This document shows, in pieces, positions 6,003 to 6,460 of a DNA stretch of 6,460 bases. Origin of the DNA: a bacterium (GTDB lineage Bacteria > Krumholzibacteriota > Krumholzibacteriia > Krumholzibacteriales > WJIX01); assembly GCA_021160845.1 (NCBI GenBank), contig JAGHBT010000283.1, positions 1 to 6,460 on the forward strand, given 5' to 3'. Positions within the stretch are counted from its first letter, which is position 1, and each line of letters starts with the position of its first letter. The notes under the pieces were generated by a model, which was given only the letters and a program-made list of their open reading frames with translations, was not told the origin of the DNA and ran no database searches. The translations under genes were made by a program, and so were the position numbers.

Positions 6003-6356
6003 TTACTCTACTTTCAATACATCTTTGAATGCCTTCACAAAAGCATCCTTTGGTAGCGCACCCACCGACATTTGCGGTTGCCCATCTTTGGGGCAGAATA
6101 ATACGGAGGGAATACTGCGAATTCCAAACGCGGCCGCGAGCTCCTGCTGGTCTTGAGTATCCACTTGATATATATTAAGTTTCCCTTCATATTTTTTCGA
6201 AAGTTCTTCTAATATTGGAGCTACCATTTTGCATGGTTGACACCAATCCGCATAAAAATCTATCACACAGGGAAGCTCACCTTCAAACTTCCATTCCTCA
6301 TTCTCCCCATAATTAAAAACCTTTTTCTGAAATGTCTCTTTTGTCAGATGTTCCAT
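6003..6356 (-). CDS. trxA: Thioredoxin with CQPC active site
   Basis: Small cytoplasmic thiol-disulfide oxidoreductase; no signal peptide is visible. The 117 residues form a single thioredoxin fold. The active site is DWCQPCKMVAP, with catalytic Cys39 and Cys42. The strand VIDFYA precedes it, the buried Asp of thioredoxins corresponds to D33, and cis-Pro83 lies in GIRSIPSVLF. The usual CGPC is changed to CQPC, which in this family can shift redox potential; the effect here is unknown. Two further cysteines, C30 and C88, lie outside the active site. The ~20-residue N-terminal lead (NYGENEEWKF) is longer than in E. coli TrxA. The start is ATG with a perfect AAAGGAGG five bases upstream. It runs in the same direction as the ATPase genes, 119 bases before them, with no visible terminator between. 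A redox link to the ATPase is not shown. Confidence 0.93.
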   Translation of the reverse strand: MEHLTKETFQKKVFNYGENEEWKFEGELPCVIDFYADWCQPCKMVAPILEELSKKYEGKLNIYQVDTQDQQELAAAFGIRSIPSVLFCPKDGQPQMSVGALPKDAFVKAFKDVLKVE

Positions 6357-6361
6357 TTTAT

Positions 6362-6369
6362 CCTCCTTT
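6362..6369 (-). promoter_or_regulatory. Strong ribosome binding site of the thioredoxin gene
   Basis: AAAGGAGG, a perfect Shine-Dalgarno match, lies 5 bases before the ATG. It is the strongest site in the window and suggests high expression of the thioredoxin. Confidence 0.8.
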
Positions 6370-6404
6370 GTTCTTTTATCGATTCTATTTATGAAGTAAT
6401 AGAC

Positions 6405-6432
6405 AATATAATCATATATCTTATCACCGCAA
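6405..6432 (-). promoter_or_regulatory. Possible promoter of the thioredoxin gene (weak)
   Basis: In the AT-rich 104-base stretch between the thioredoxin start and the window end, TATATT (6410-6405, five of six matches to the -10) follows TTGCGG (6432-6427, three of six to the -35) at 16 bases. Other TA-rich hexamers nearby (for example TATGAT) are nearly as good, so the exact position is uncertain. No gene is seen in 6357-6460. Confidence 0.3.
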
Positions 6433-6460
6433 ATATTAATTTAATAACTAAAATATCCCC

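Noticed and set aside
1..6460. CRISPR arrays, tRNA or rRNA genes, insertion sequences, attachment sites
   Set aside because: No regularly spaced repeats, cloverleaf-like segments, transposase motifs or terminal inverted repeats were seen; the strand is almost fully used by ATPase genes.

Overview
The window is one minus-strand transcription block from a bacterium. It holds seven subunit genes of a V-type (also called A/V-type) rotary ATPase, preceded by a thioredoxin gene. Shine-Dalgarno sites, a sigma70-type promoter with perfect hexamers, and an Enterococcus/Thermus-like V-ATPase rather than an F-type enzyme all point to a bacterium. The phylum cannot be fixed from this piece. The subunit A P-loop variant (GGFGTGKT) and the thioredoxin's N-terminal style recall spirochaete- or Bacteroidetes-like anaerobes, but that is an impression, not an assignment.

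Layout in transcription order, from high to low coordinates: thioredoxin (6356-6003); a 119-base gap with the promoter and leader (6002-5884); subunit H/G, a small coiled-coil stalk protein (5883-5566); subunit C, the central rotor adaptor (5538-4456); subunit I, the membrane stator (4446-2446); subunit K, the proteolipid ring (2427-2020); subunit F, central shaft (1955-1650); subunit E, peripheral stalk (1615-965); subunit A, catalytic (972 to the left edge, 324 residues, cut off). Subunits B and D, needed for a complete enzyme, are absent and are expected just beyond base 1. No terminator is visible anywhere in the window.

How the genes work together: A (with B) forms the ATP-handling head. 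E and H/G form the peripheral stalks holding the head to subunit I. F and C (with D) form the shaft sitting on the ring of K. Ions cross between K and I, using a glutamate in K and conserved arginines in I. The residues around the K glutamate lack the polar partners seen in sodium-binding rings, so I infer proton coupling. Direction (ATP synthesis or hydrolysis) cannot be read from the sequence.

This is mostly a recognisable, ordinary system; I found no new type of system. Points worth a second look are the gene order H-C-I-K-F-E-A, the N-terminal hydrophobic extension of K, the series of non-ATG starts, the perfect-hexamer promoter, and the thioredoxin with a CQPC active site next door. There is no gene-free stretch longer than 300 bases; the longest gaps are 119 bases (5884-6002) and 104 bases (6357-6460).
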